A stretch of DNA of 64,000 bases, taken from positions 9,738,815-9,802,814 of the forward strand of contig OX438742.1 in assembly GCA_949316235.1 (NCBI GenBank). The letters are read 5' to 3'. How positions within the stretch are numbered: position 1 is the stretch's first letter; the number at the start of each line of letters is the position of its first letter. Under the pieces are notes generated by a model, which was not told where the DNA came from, did not search any database, and saw only the letters and a program-made list of their open reading frames with translations. Below are positions 1 through 10,702 of the stretch, piece by piece. A program made the position numbers and the translations under genes. Origin of the DNA: Oegoconia quadripuncta. Taxonomy: Eukaryota > Arthropoda > Insecta > Lepidoptera > Autostichidae.

Positions 1-272
1 ATATATTTTCGATATTTTACTCACTAATGAATTTTAAAAGCAAATTCGCTTAATCAAATAAGAAGCGAATATTATTGCACCGGTTGCGAGATGTGATGTG
101 AAACTAAAGATTCGTTATCCTTAATTGGTTTTCTCCAGTCTCGGATACAACCTTGTATTGACCCCGTCCGGGGCAATGTGTCGAAGAAGGGTTTTAAATG
201 TGAAAGTAACTCTATCTGTCTCTTTGTTACCTTTTCATGACAAAATCTGAAAACCAATTATATTGGGTTTGA

Positions 273-689
273 AATATACTATGAAATTTGAGTTTTTTTC
301 TTCGTTAATCATATGTACCAATTCCTGCGATTTTCAAAGCTATATCTAAATTTGTTTTTTATTTGGAAAATGGAATATTATTTCAAGATTTCACATGAAA
401 TATTTTTTAATTTCTGGGCTAAATCACATAATAAAAAAAAATTGAACAGAGCTCGTTTCATGTGCTTCCCATAATCATTTCATAGATTCGCTGAAACTTT
501 TATAAAGCGGTTACTTTTAAAAATTAACGCTGCCTATACTTAATTTAATGTTATCTGATAATACACACAAAGTTTAGCTAAATTTGGATTTGGATTTGGA
601 TTTGAAAATCAAAAATGTTTGTATGGAAAAAACAGTCTTAATGAAATTCTTCATACAAAACGCCAATTTCATAGGTAAGGACCTAATAT
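273..689. mobile_element. TIR element, copy 1 (MITE-like, unnamed)
   Basis: A 417-bp interspersed repeat matches 54910-55335 in inverted orientation along its whole length. The right terminus is a clean 27-bp sequence ending in ggacctaatat, and it is the inverse of the other copy's left terminus. The left terminus here is decayed (only ctatgaaatt is recognisable). No coding frame is visible. It is most likely a non-autonomous DNA transposon; the superfamily is unknown because no clear target duplication can be assigned. Confidence 0.65.
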
Positions 690-709
690 TTAAATTTGAT
701 AGAGAGACA

Positions 710-753
710 CTGGAGAACGGAGAACTACTTTAAAGTAGTTCTCCGTTCTCCAG
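710..753. repeat. Perfect 44-bp palindrome 1
   Basis: The first 22 bases (starting ctggagaacgg) are followed with no spacer by their exact reverse complement, ending ccgttctccag. The centre is ctttaaag. Confidence 0.95.
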
Positions 754-801
754 TTGTCTTATCTTAAGATAATCTCTTGTCTTAATAATGATGAATGATA
801 A

Positions 802-845
802 ATCTTGTTAGTTGTCTTATCTTAAGATAAGACAACTAACAAGAT
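802..845. repeat. Perfect 44-bp palindrome 2
   Basis: A second spacer-free perfect palindrome of the same length, 48 bp after the first. Its centre is atcttaagat. It lies inside a wider stem made by ctcttgtctt (774-783) and aagacaagag (850-859). Its core ttatcttaagataa also occurs at 759-772, between the two palindromes. Confidence 0.95.
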
Positions 846-859
846 ACAAAAGACAAGAG

Positions 860-917
860 CCTCGCGATGAAGCAAGTAATTATATTATGTGGGCGAAGGT
901 ACGGGCGGAAAGCTATT
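860..917 (+). mobile_element. Helitron 3' end fragment (family H1)
   Basis: This is a decayed match to the last ~55 bp of the H1 Helitrons elsewhere in the window: cgcgat, then gcgaag, then cgggcggaaagct. The terminal CTAG is lost. The two 44-bp palindromes sit where the upstream part of the element would be. Confidence 0.55.
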
Positions 918-959
918 CATAATAATAATTATGTTTCAAATTCAAATAAGTTGTATTTC

Positions 960-1095
960 GTAAGATAAAATTATCACTTGAAAACGCCACATCTTTAAAC
1001 TCAACATTAAAATTACTGTCATTACTGTTCATTCACAAAGCTGACTCCCCAGAGAAGAACGAACAAGAAACTTTAAGAAAATAAAACTCGGTTGA
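960..1095 (-). mobile_element. LINE 3'-end fragment
   Basis: On the minus strand this reads as a short version of the non-LTR 3' region also seen at 5065-5218: a tttcttgttcgttcttctc stretch followed by a ctggggagtcagc block. There is no coding capacity. Assignment is by similarity to the other copies in this window. Confidence 0.4.
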
Positions 1096-1759
1096 ATTAG
1101 GATAAATTCTTTTTCACTTCCAACATGTTCCAATGGCTGAGTGTACATGAGCACGCGTCACAAACGGCCATCTACAATCATAAATCAAAGCGTGCTAAAT
1201 GTGTCACAATTTTATTACCTATGTGATTTCGAGCACAATGTGGTGCTAAAAGAGCATAACGACTTGGGCAGGGAGCAACAGGCGCCGCCCCTTAAGGGGT
1301 GGCCCGCAGTAATTTATTATCTAACTAACAGGGCTCCGGTACAACTGCGGAAAGAACAATTAAATGAATTGCGATCATTTCAAATTGTGCATTTAAATAC
1401 CGTCGTTGGGGTTTTAATTACGTATTGATTGATGGGCATAGTGATCATCTGTGATTATTATTGTTTGTTAGTATTACCTATTAGAAAGCAAGGCAAAATA
1501 GGTATTATGGGTGGTAAAATTAATAATTTTAAATACTTATTTTTTATTTTTACTTCTAATAGATTCTGATATCCATATTGTATTGTATTTATGTTAGAAT
1601 AACGTTGTTGACCAGTTTTGAAAATTTGTTGTAAACTGTTCATATTATCTATTTGTTATTATACCCAAAATACTATTTCATCTATCTTCATTCCTAAAAC
1701 ACTATAATATTAAATTTATTATGTTTGTAAAATTGCCCGCGAAAACGTAGGAATTGAAA

Positions 1760-1847
1760 ATGGCGGCTAACTTTATACGAGATGACGTTTTTGGAAATAG
1801 TTACTGGGGTTCTAAGTATATTCTCCGACGCAACAAAGTTCCCAGTG
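1760..1847 (+). CDS. Possible first coding exon of a host gene
   Basis: An ATG in strong context (gaaaATGGCGGC) opens a frame starting MAANFIRDDVFGNSYWGSKY. After 29 codons plus one base it reaches a possible donor (cccagtg|gtaatt), giving phase 1. The same phase is needed by the candidate exon at 26119-26286. The product is not recognised. The frame also runs on to 1963 if not spliced. No promoter element is convincing. Chance is a real alternative: the evidence is only start context, donor and phase, so this is a hypothesis and not a gene call. Confidence 0.2.
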
Positions 1848-2469
1848 GTAATTTTAATCATATAGTCTATGTGTTATTACTAAATATCTATATATTATAT
1901 CTAAAGCAAAACGGTTTGTTAGAAATTTGTTTTATTGTATCACCGACAGGTACATGTGCATAAAATGTATGCTTACTAGACTATATCGCCCCGTTTAAAA
2001 ATCTCGCTTGCTCTAGCACATAAAAATAGTGGAAAGTGCCACAGTGTCCTTATAACATTTGTAAAAATAAGGATACGTATTGTTTGGATAAATTGACCGC
2101 TGCTAAAGTGCTTATCACATTTTTTTTACTACTAGACATACGCCTCTCCCTTGGAGCGACTTGCATCGCTTTTTATGGGAGGATTTGCCCTATTTTTTCT
2201 GGGAACTTCGGATCAATGCATGGGGTTGTTGCACATCACTAGACTCTATTCACGTTCGTCTTTAACGACACCCACGGGAAGAGAGGGATGGTCCTATACT
2301 TTGACGGGCATCACATGTCCACATAGTGTAATAGCAATTAAACGTTTTCATGTACAAAATTCTCATAATATCCACGTAACATTCTTAATAGCGACGTCCA
2401 CTGCTAAATGAAGCTAAACTTCCCCATAGACTTCCAAAGCGACCAGTTGCGAAATTAAACGGACCGGAA
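1848..2469. other. No gene recognised
   Basis: AT-rich sequence with short overlapping frames (2036-2411) that show no family motif. If the exon at 1760-1847 is real, this is intron. Confidence 0.5.
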
Positions 2470-2753
2470 ATAAATATATAATAAATAAATATCCATGGAC
2501 ATACACATAATGCTATCTATTTCAACACTAAGCAACTATATGCTTATGTTGTAGATACCATATGGTTGATATACTACACAAATACATTCCTTTTTTGTAA
2601 ATATATACTAATTATAAATGAAAACCTCCATAACTCGGGTACCCACACGTGTCCGATTTCGTCATACAAACAATTACCCCTAGCGGGATTCGAACCGGCG
2701 ACCTTTTGGTATAGTAGTCAGAGTTTCTAACCACTACACCAAACAGGTCGTCA
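2470..2753 (-). mobile_element. SINE family A, full-length copy
   Basis: tRNA-derived head at the right end (minus strand): A-box-like tggtgtagtggttag and B box ggttcgaatcccgc. The body follows, with a tail in taaataaatatata. The three-bp end gtc at 2751-2753 matches the start of other copies (gacgacctg). Such SINEs carry an RNA polymerase III promoter and are copied by a LINE reverse transcriptase. Confidence 0.85.
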
Positions 2754-3261
2754 ATCGTTATATAGTATTAGGGTTTATTGCAATGAAATAGCCATGAAAA
2801 CCGAGTAAATTCTTGGTTGATTTGCGCTATCTGCTTTCATGTATACTAATTTAAACTTTATCTTCCGCCAAAACCTTACAAAAAAACATTACACGAAAAT
2901 CACGCTAAATTACTAGTAGTACCTAGTACACACGCTGTTTGCAATTATGAGACGTCACACGCCACTGATTGACATTTCGATCAAGTGGTTCGATATTTAA
3001 AGTTTTTATGGGAAATTTAATTGTTTAGATAATTTAGACTTATATTAAAGTGATTTTATTTATCTTAGTAGCATACAGTAGTTATTAAATGTATAACATT
3101 TAAAAATATATATATTAACTTTATATTTACAATTTGTTGGCCGATTTTAGACTGATTATTACACGCTTATTGAAATGGGATTAATAATAATAATCAGCAT
3201 CGCGTATAAAACCTAAGAGTCAAAAAAACATATATAAATAAAAAAGAAACATAAATAAATA

Positions 3262-3312
3262 AAAAACATATAAACGGCCGAATTGAGAACCCCAACTTTT
3301 ATGAAGTTGATT
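3262..3312 (+). repeat. Short dispersed repeat (aacggccgaattg motif)
   Basis: The motif aacggccgaattg, followed by gaaccc and a gaagt...gatt stretch, also occurs at 41075-41120. It is probably the end of a dispersed element of unknown class. Confidence 0.35.
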
Positions 3313-3329
3313 AAAAATAAAATAAACAT

Positions 3330-3507
3330 TTGGAACACTTTATAGCTACACCAATTAATTAGTTACTGTGGATACTAAGTAAAGGATAAATATATATAAA
3401 TATTTATACAAACGTCCATGGACACGGGTATAAACGTTCGTATTCATCATGAACCCCTAGCGGGATTGCAACCGTTAGTTTCGAAGGCAAGTACACAAAT
3501 CGTCCAT
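3330..3507 (-). mobile_element. SINE family B copy, diverged
   Basis: Minus-strand copy of the family seen at 9051-9284: caccaatta, gatactaagt, and a tRNA-like head with cccctagcgggatt. It is more diverged than the other copies. Confidence 0.6.
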
Positions 3508-3960
3508 TAACAAGTTGATTACTCCCGTACAGCGGTCTTCGAGGCTTGAATTTCATTAAACATAGTAATTATATGTATAGCTCACTCCCTCCTCTCCACC
3601 TATTAAATTAACATGTGTGAAATCAAATTCGTATATTATCTAGGCTAAAACCATCCAAGCAGTCGACTGCTGATTTTACTCGTACATATTTATCATGTCT
3701 TGACATGATCCAGCATCCTTGAAGGCTAAGACAGGTGTTGAGACGAATGGGGTGAAACTATTCATCATAGATCGTGTAGTTGACGGAGTGTCCGTGGGAA
3801 AAATGTTGCCAGAATAGCAAAAGAGACACTAAGACCTAGTTTGTGAATACTTAATGAGGGGTTGAAATCTGTTAACACCGTTATATGCATCGCTCACTCC
3901 ACTCTACCTCCTCTCTTCAATTTAAGAGCCATGCTCTTGTCGGTGGAGTAATGACTTAAA
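3507..3960. other. No gene; short LINE tail at 3920-3953
   Basis: Only one feature is recognisable: taagagccatgctcttgtcg, which equals the terminal codons and stop of the LINE at 38445-38687 (minus strand). The rest is unassigned. Confidence 0.45.
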
Positions 3961-4210
3961 AAATAATATTATAAATGCGAATGTTTGTGTGTGTGTATGT
4001 TACCTCTTCACATCTAAATGACTGGACGGATTTGGATGAAAGTCGGTTGGTAGACAAATTAGGACCCGGATTAACATTATAGGCTAACTTTTATGCTTAC
4101 CCGATTTTGATGGAATGTTCTACGTATTAGTAGGCAAATTTTGTAGGGACGGAGAGATTGTACCAACTGATAATGTACCCAAAATCTAAGCAAATTAAAA
4201 TAACATCTAG
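3961..4210 (+). mobile_element. Non-autonomous Helitron, family H2
   Basis: Begins aatattataaatgcgaatg, continues with gttacctcttcac and ggacggatttggatgaaa, then aggaccc and gattaacat. It ends at ctag (4207-4210) followed by T. These blocks recur in order at 51449-51658 and, inverted, at 27706-27885 and 29704-29901. There is no Rep/helicase frame, so movement must depend on an autonomous Helitron elsewhere. Confidence 0.6.
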
Positions 4211-5064
4211 TTATAAATAGAATGCACTCCAAGGACGGTGTTCGTTGGGGGCCTTAAAATGTAGAGCATTGTATTCCTACGATTTAGTTTTTTTAGTATT
4301 TTCATTCATTTAATAATTGCTGATTGTGCCGCAGCAGTCGTATGGTCCCTTCTGTTCACAGTTATTATAGATTTAAGATACTAACTTACTCCTATTTATT
4401 TTTAAGTTACTAACCAAAATATGGGTCTAATCCTGAAATAAACTATTTTTATTTATTATTTATTTATAATTCTTCCTATAAAAGTGTGTTTTAGAAAATT
4501 AATTTAAACTGATCTCGTACATAATTGAAACTAGTCGCTTTTCTATTTATATTATCACTGTGTTACAAAAATAATATTTCAATTGGTTATAAATATCTTT
4601 CCTCAGTTTTAAATTATATTGCTTGACATAATTGAACATAAACAACTTTTTTTAATCAAGATCTATATCGACACTTCACTATTCATACTTTATGGTTTCA
4701 GGCAATTACATACGACTTCGATTGGACTATACATACCTACGTAAGTATATAGTATCTGCATTCAACGAGGAAATGCTGCCAGTGTTCAGGGAGCTTCAAT
4801 TTTGAGGATAATAAAAATAGACCTTATTGGGTAAGTGAGGGAAGGTATTAGCATAGGTACCTAGTTTTTTTAACCCTTATACCCAAATAAAGCGTTGCGT
4901 CGTTTGATGGTCGCGTTTGTAGCCCATTCCACATAATTGCATCATTAGATGATAAACAATCATGGACATAACCAGCCCGTTCGCATAACCAGGCTATTTC
5001 ACAATTAATAATGAAATATTATAATATAAAGTAATAATTGTGTAATATAAAAACCTTTTTTTTA
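4211..5064. other. No gene recognised
   Basis: AT-rich, with no frame over 60 codons, repeat match or hairpin that I can support. Confidence 0.5.
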
Positions 5065-5218
5065 AAAAAGAGCGACCTCTCGAGTTTCTTGCTTGTTCCT
5101 CTCAGGGGAAAATTGGCTTTTGAACAAGCAGTAGCTTTAAAAATGTAAAATCTGACTATTTTAAGTGTACCCTGTGTACCTACAAAATAAAGCATTTTTT
5201 GATTTTGATTTTGATTTT
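5065..5218 (+). mobile_element. LINE 3' end with (TTTTGA)n tail
   Basis: The block gagcgacctctcgagtttct, then cttgttcctctcagggg, then aataaagcattttttg runs into a tandem gattttgattttgattttt tail. Simple tandem tails after an aataaa signal are typical of non-LTR elements that prime on short repeats. The coding part is absent (5' truncation). Confidence 0.6.
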
Positions 5219-5489
5219 TAAATTAAATAAATTTAAAAAAAAATTGGAGAAAACATGAGTTCCAAACAAATTTCGCATGATACCTACGTTCATAGTTCTA
5301 CGAATCACGTACGAATCACAATGTCAATGTCATAATGTAGTTAAAAAAAAATAACACGACTTTCAATAAGTGATATTTTTGTATCCTACATTGGATAAAA
5401 TATTTTAGATTTTGTATTTTGACATGCCAGTCGCATCTCAATGCCCAGCCGGCACATTCGATTATGGTTTTGAAAAAAAAAATGAAACT

Positions 5490-5610
5490 ACCTTTGCCAA
5501 TATCTTCTATTTCACTTACCTAATATGCCTTATTTTTTTCTTTACGGTAAAAAACTCATCTGGTATATACCTAATATATATCTATATATACTTAATATAC
5601 CTAATATTTT
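5490..5610 (+). repeat. Uncharacterised three-copy repeat, copy 1
   Basis: The stretch caatatcttctatttcactt, then acctaatatgcc, then cggtaaaaaactc recurs at 50825-50905, and in part at 54265-54345. It has no coding potential and no recognised class. Confidence 0.5.
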
Positions 5611-6658
5611 TTCCTTAGTGTAAAAAATCTCGCATAATAGTATTACATTATTATTACAACGTGTGATATTGCATTCTTTTTTACATTACCTAATAAAATG
5701 AAAAATTTCATTTAAATAAAACCAATTCCTACCATTTTACATCTTTCCGCAAAGTTGAATACATTTACACAAGCGTCCACTTTTGCAGTTAATGACAATA
5801 AACACGCACAGAGAAATATTTAATAGAGTCTGCATCCTAACCGATAACAAAGAGATCCATGCGATTTTTTGTACCGGTCCGCCATTTCATTATGTCGAAT
5901 CGGTCCCACGCCAGAGATAATACACCTTTATTAATACACCTCCAAACATGGATCCAGTCGAAAAGGCACAAAGGCATTTCAATTCAACAAGACATCCCAT
6001 TTCAAATAAACCAACGCACGTGAATGTACACTTGCGGGGCAGGAAACGCAGTGTCGAATAAAGCGTAAAAAAAGATTCACAAAACTACCATAGACAATGA
6101 CAGCATAAAAGCCAAGAAGTGGGGCTTGGGAACAATTTAAGATACGCCTTAATAAAACGGCCATTGACAACAGTCGTTGATAATGACAGGTTCCGTACAT
6201 ACGAAAAGTGGCAAAAAATAATGTGAATGGACGACCTTAAATATTCGAATCAATATTTTAAGTCATTGTTGTGACGTGTGACTTGGTTTGATCCATCTGC
6301 TGTTAACTCTACGTACACCTTATGTTGTAGACATTTATGCTGTTAATTTTTAAATTTACTTCCAATGATTTATGAAACTTATATCTTATTAGAGTTATTT
6401 AAATTCTTCTTGTAATGTGCATGTAAAGAAACGAATTTTTTAATATTCAATAGCTGTTTAGTAATTAATTTACCGACCTCAGAAGCATAGTGGTGTATCG
6501 GCTCTATGTAAAGATCCCACTTTCGATTTCCGAGCGGTAAAACGTAGGAAACCAACTTTTCTGGTAATCACTCAGGATAACGAATTTTCATATACGAATG
6601 TTTTTCTAAGGACATTGATTTGAAAATTATTGAAAATTGATGACATTTTAGTGACTAA
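5611..6658. other. No gene recognised
   Basis: AT-rich. The small minus-strand frame at 5979-6200 has no motif. No repeat boundary can be supported. Confidence 0.5.
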
Positions 6659-6921
6659 GACGACCTGTTTGGTGTAGTGGTTAGAAACTCTGCTGCTATA
6701 CCAAAAGGGGGCGGGTTCGAATCCCGCTAGGGGCATATGTTTGTATGATGAATACGGACATGTGTACCCGAGTTATGGATGTTTTTCATTTATAAATGTA
6801 TTTATTTACAAAAAAAAAATTAATTTGTGTAGTGTATCAACCATTTGGTATCCACAACACAAGCCTAGTTGCTTAGTGTGGAACTAGATGGCGCTGTCTG
6901 TATATGTCCAAGGATATTTTA
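6659..6921 (+). mobile_element. SINE family A, full-length copy
   Basis: Plus-strand copy starting gacgacctgtttggtgtagt, with B box gggttcgaatcccgc, body with cccgagttatggatg, and 3' part with gtggaactagatggcgc and gtccaaggatatt. This is the clearest copy for defining the family at about 265 bp. Confidence 0.9.
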
Positions 6922-8464
6922 GGATATATATTGACTGCCAAAAATCGGTTCCACAAGTCGCGATCAGGCATCGGCTCATCGGTATTTATTTAGCTTTAAC
7001 TACATAAGTTTATAAAAGCTTGTAGTAGTACAAAGCACTAAAAACACACCACATGGTGCTATTAATATACACATATCTTAATAACACTAGTTATAATTAA
7101 TCAGTTTATCCAAACTGGACGGGTTCACAAATGCCATGGCACAATTGAGGCACGGCTATCGAAATATTTACCATTGTATGGTGAAGCTACCGGGAAACCC
7201 GCTATTATTGGAAATTCTACAATGGTCCAGCGGCCGCATGTATGCTGTATACTGTATATGTATACTGTAAATTGTTTTATAAAAAAATATATAATTTTCC
7301 AAACCTTGAAATCGACACGAAAATTTTATGCAATGCCAATCTGCTTTCTAGGTTTACTTACAAATATTAGTATGCCCATGTAGATTGTAACTATAAATAA
7401 TCGTCGAGAAAACAAATGATTTTTTCATCCAAATACACACACAACACCAAATACAGACAAAGTGTCTTAAAAGTTCATCGAAATGACTTAACCGATTTTC
7501 ATGAAGTATGGCTAAGAACGTTCTATTCCCAACAGAACATTACAGATAACAATTGAAACCTTTCCGCTCGTTTGGTCTTTTATATAAAAAACTGCACTCA
7601 AATCAAATCGGACAAAAGCCCCACACAACGCTGTGAAACGCTTAACACCCATCGTTATTCGTCGTTATTGTTTACTTTATTATTTATTTTAAGCTTAAGT
7701 TATTGAATCACGTTATGGATTTCACACACTCTAATTACATAATCTCGAAAAACGTTTCCTCGAACACGCTTCCTCGAAGTTTCATTAGGCACCTCGACAG
7801 ACCTAAGGATTCAAGGTAAGTCTCGAACAATTTTGTATCGCTATCTCGACAATTTATGGACACGAACCATTTCCAGGATTCATTAAACTTACCACTTATA
7901 CGTCCAGAGTGAGGTTCGTGAGTCCCTCATCGGTTTGGAGTAGTGCGATCCTTGATAGTACTAAGTAAAGTATTTGGAGAAATTAAAGGATTTATATTTT
8001 TAATTTAAGAGCGTAGCTCTTAAGAAGAGAGACGGGTTTCTTTGGGCAGTCGGGCAAAAATAATCAGGGTCAAAACAGTAAGAAATAATGTAAAAACAAA
8101 GGTGACCTTATCTTTCAAATCTCATATATTCAACCTCAGTTATGGTTTGAAAATTGTACGGGATCGTTAACAAAAATTATCAAAGCGAACTGCCAACTAA
8201 TATCATAATTCGTATGCTTTTCTTTACCGAGAATCACTCGGCAATTTGATAAAGAATTATACTCGCTGCTTTAGTCCAATCAACAACGAGGTGCAGGTAT
8301 AGCTTAATTATTCCGCAAATCTTTGTAGTATAAAAGAGTTTATTATAGTGAAGACTATACAATTTATAGACGCTTGGTTTATTTGTCCATCGGACCCTAT
8401 TATACTTTAATTTATCACACTGCAAATTTTACCGACGATGGGATGGGAAAAAACCTTTTTTTAA
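6922..8464. other. No gene recognised
   Basis: Unassigned AT-rich DNA. A LINE-tail-like hairpin (taagagcgtagctctta) lies near 8008-8024. Confidence 0.5.
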
Positions 8465-8787
8465 TTTTTTTTTATGCACAACGGGTTGGTAGTTGACCTC
8501 AATCATGCCTGATGTTAAGTGAAGATGAAGTCGAAGGTGGAAGCGAACTGACCCGGAAATCCCAACACATTTGGGGGACTGGCTATCTTATCTCTGACAG
8601 CCGGAACACAACAATGCTATTAACATTGTTGCTTGGCGGCAGATTTAGATAAGATCCAGGCGGACATTTAAAATGCCCTACCACCAACATAACCGAGTAC
8701 TTAAACATGTACCCCGGTGGGAATCGAACCCGCGACCACCGAATCGTAAACCCAACGTTGTTTACATTGAGCTACGGATGCGGTTAA
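8465..8787 (-). mobile_element. SINE family C, full-length copy
   Basis: Minus-strand, about 320 bp. The right end is a tRNA-like head (gtagctcaatgtaaac, B box gggttcgattcccacc). The body contains the conserved block gcggcagatttagataag, and the left end is tttttatgcacaacgggttg. Several other copies occur in this window (21752, 22826, 38888, 39823, 51107), which fixes the boundaries. Confidence 0.9.
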
Positions 8788-9050
8788 GAGTTTTAACCCC
8801 CAACGAAAAAAGACGGGTGTTATTTGTTTGACGGCGTAGTGTGTCTTTATGTGTCCAGCCTTTGTCTGGATGTATCTCAGCAATGCGTAGTTCGATTTCA
8901 GTGCGCCTTTTTTATATTAAAAAGTAAACGAGGAGAAAGGGTTCTTTCCCTTGTTTGAAGAATCGGTTAGCCCTTTCGAAAATATTTTAGATTTAAACAC
9001 AGTTTTTTAATGTATTTAAATGATAATTTTCAATCATAAAAAAAATATAT

Positions 9051-9284
9051 ATAAATAAATATATATTTCGGACACTTACACCAATTATCTAGTCCCAAAC
9101 TAAGCAAAGCTTGTGCTATGGATACTAGATAACAGATAAAAATACATAAATATTTACTTAAACATCCATGATTCAGGAATAAATACTCGTATTCATCACA
9201 CAAACATTTACCCTTCACGGGACTCGAACCCGCAACCATTGGTTTCACTGACAGGGTCACTATCCACTACTCGAATCGGTCGTC
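9051..9284 (-). mobile_element. SINE family B, full-length copy
   Basis: Minus-strand, about 235 bp. The tRNA-like head (gacgaccgattcgagtagtg, B box gggttcgagtcccg) is at the right end. The tail is at the left: gtgtaagtgtccgaaatata on the minus strand. The body aligns with SINE A, so A and B appear to share a common body. Confidence 0.88.
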
Positions 9285-9759
9285 GCATTTATTTTGTTTT
9301 TATGAACTAAATTTCGGGATAGCCGTGTTTGATAGAAATTATTTAAGCCGATTATTTATTTTATAACATACAATACATAGTTGGTTTGGTTTATTAAGAT
9401 GATGCAGTCACTTGTTTTCTTGGCACTTTTCTACCCTACTTCTACTGATCAAAACCTGTCTTTGTTTTAAAGACACAGGGTTGAATTTATAATTAACTAT
9501 AATTATCGTATCGTCGTCAATGATGGGTCATTGTCCCATGCGAACTAACACCTGTGACCCTACTGAGTACTCCCCATGGTGACCGTCCCTCTGTCACTCA
9601 TGCAGTTTAAAATATTATTTGCGATAAATTACGCATCATACCTTCCAACTTTGTAAACTCCCTTCAGCGAGTTATATTTTAATAAAGATATAATAATGAT
9701 TGCCTGAGTCGGGGATTTCGATTTTTTTAATTTACTTCATTATTTTACAGTTTTTAGTT

Positions 9760-10016
9760 ATTAAAGATAAAGATATTTTAAACTATACTCGGAAGTCTTC
9801 ACCAGGCAGGGCAGATCTAAGTATGCACACCGATTATATCAACCACCCTGTCATACATTTATTTATCAAAAAAAATCATTTCATATGTGCATATTACTGT
9901 ATAATAAACTGCCTGACGATATTAAAACAATGAATAATGAGAGTTTTAAAAGGGAATTGACGAAATGGCTTAATGATAAATGTTTTTATAGTGTGAAACA
10001 GTACTTAGATTCGTAA
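9760..10016 (+). pseudogene. C-terminal fragment of non-LTR retrotransposon ORF2
   Basis: From 9899 the frame reads LYNKLPDDIKTMNNESFKRE and ends KCFYSVKQYLDS before a stop at 10014-10016. This is the usual end of Jockey/CR1-type polyproteins: the 'LYN.LP..I' block after the reverse transcriptase, then 'FK..L..WL....FYSV'. The preceding part (from about 9760) is in another frame, with the join near 9890-9900, so at least one frameshift is present. Endonuclease and catalytic reverse transcriptase domains are missing: this is a 5'-truncated insertion, not an active gene. The clade is uncertain. Confidence 0.7.
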
Positions 10017-10288
10017 TATATTGCATTCTCTACCTATTCAATGACAATAATAATATATTTATAATTGACATTTCCATAATCGACATGTATAACTAATAAT
10101 TTTTATTTTAATGACTTAAGCTTGACATTGTTATTTTTAATTGTGAATGGTATAAGATTTAAGTGTATAAGTAGATTTTAATATTTGCACGTCCGCAAGC
10201 AGACTGGATACACCGAACTCTAATTGTATTAAGAACTTATATGTATAACTGTATTCATGCAAATAAATTATTGATTGATTGATTGATA
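10017..10288 (+). mobile_element. 3' UTR and (ATTG)n tail of the same LINE
   Basis: The non-coding stretch after the stop ends with gcaaataaattattgattga and further ATTG units to 10288. A short tandem tail after an aataaa-like signal marks the 3' terminus of the insertion. Confidence 0.6.
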
Positions 10289-10588
10289 AATTTATTAACT
10301 TCAATCTTAAGAGTTCACATAAAAAGGAGAAACCTGAGTAACTACGTAGATTTCCACGCCCTACATTAGGTTAACCTGTGTTGTAGGTACATGGATTCCC
10401 CTCGGATTACATCAACATTAAAAATTGTTATTAACCTAGCTATATTTCTATATTTACTTACAAAACTATAGATATTGAAGTATAGATATTAAAGTATTAA
10501 TCAAGTACATACTAACCATACTAATTACAGACATATTGTGTGCCTCTATAGCTAAATAGTAACAAATGTAATCTAAACCATGGCTGTT

Positions 10589-10702
10589 TTTGTTTGTGTA
10601 TGAGCAATGGGAGTGTGCGGGCGTGTAAGAATGAGAGTGGGTCTATGTATGAGTGTGGTGATGTGTGAGTGTGATAATGTGTGCATGGTGGATGTGTGTT
10701 AG
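10589..10702 (+). repeat. GT-rich low-complexity stretch
   Basis: A degenerate series of gtgtg, gagtg and gatgtg units with no constant period. Similar GT-rich stretches at 41515-41550 and 42205-42290 suggest a component of a retroelement UTR, but this is not shown. Confidence 0.6.

Noticed and set aside
1141..1428. 95-codon + strand frame
   Set aside because: No motif, no codon or splice support, and no recognised family; likely chance.
2690..2750. tRNA gene-like sequence (also at 6660, 9220, 8730 and other SINE heads)
   Set aside because: A- and B-box-like motifs are present, but each is joined to a SINE body and tail and does not fold as a full cloverleaf by eye. They are SINE promoters, not tRNA genes.
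8701..8883. Minus-strand 60-codon frame
   Set aside because: Its start overlaps the head of a SINE family C copy; translation of repeat sequence.
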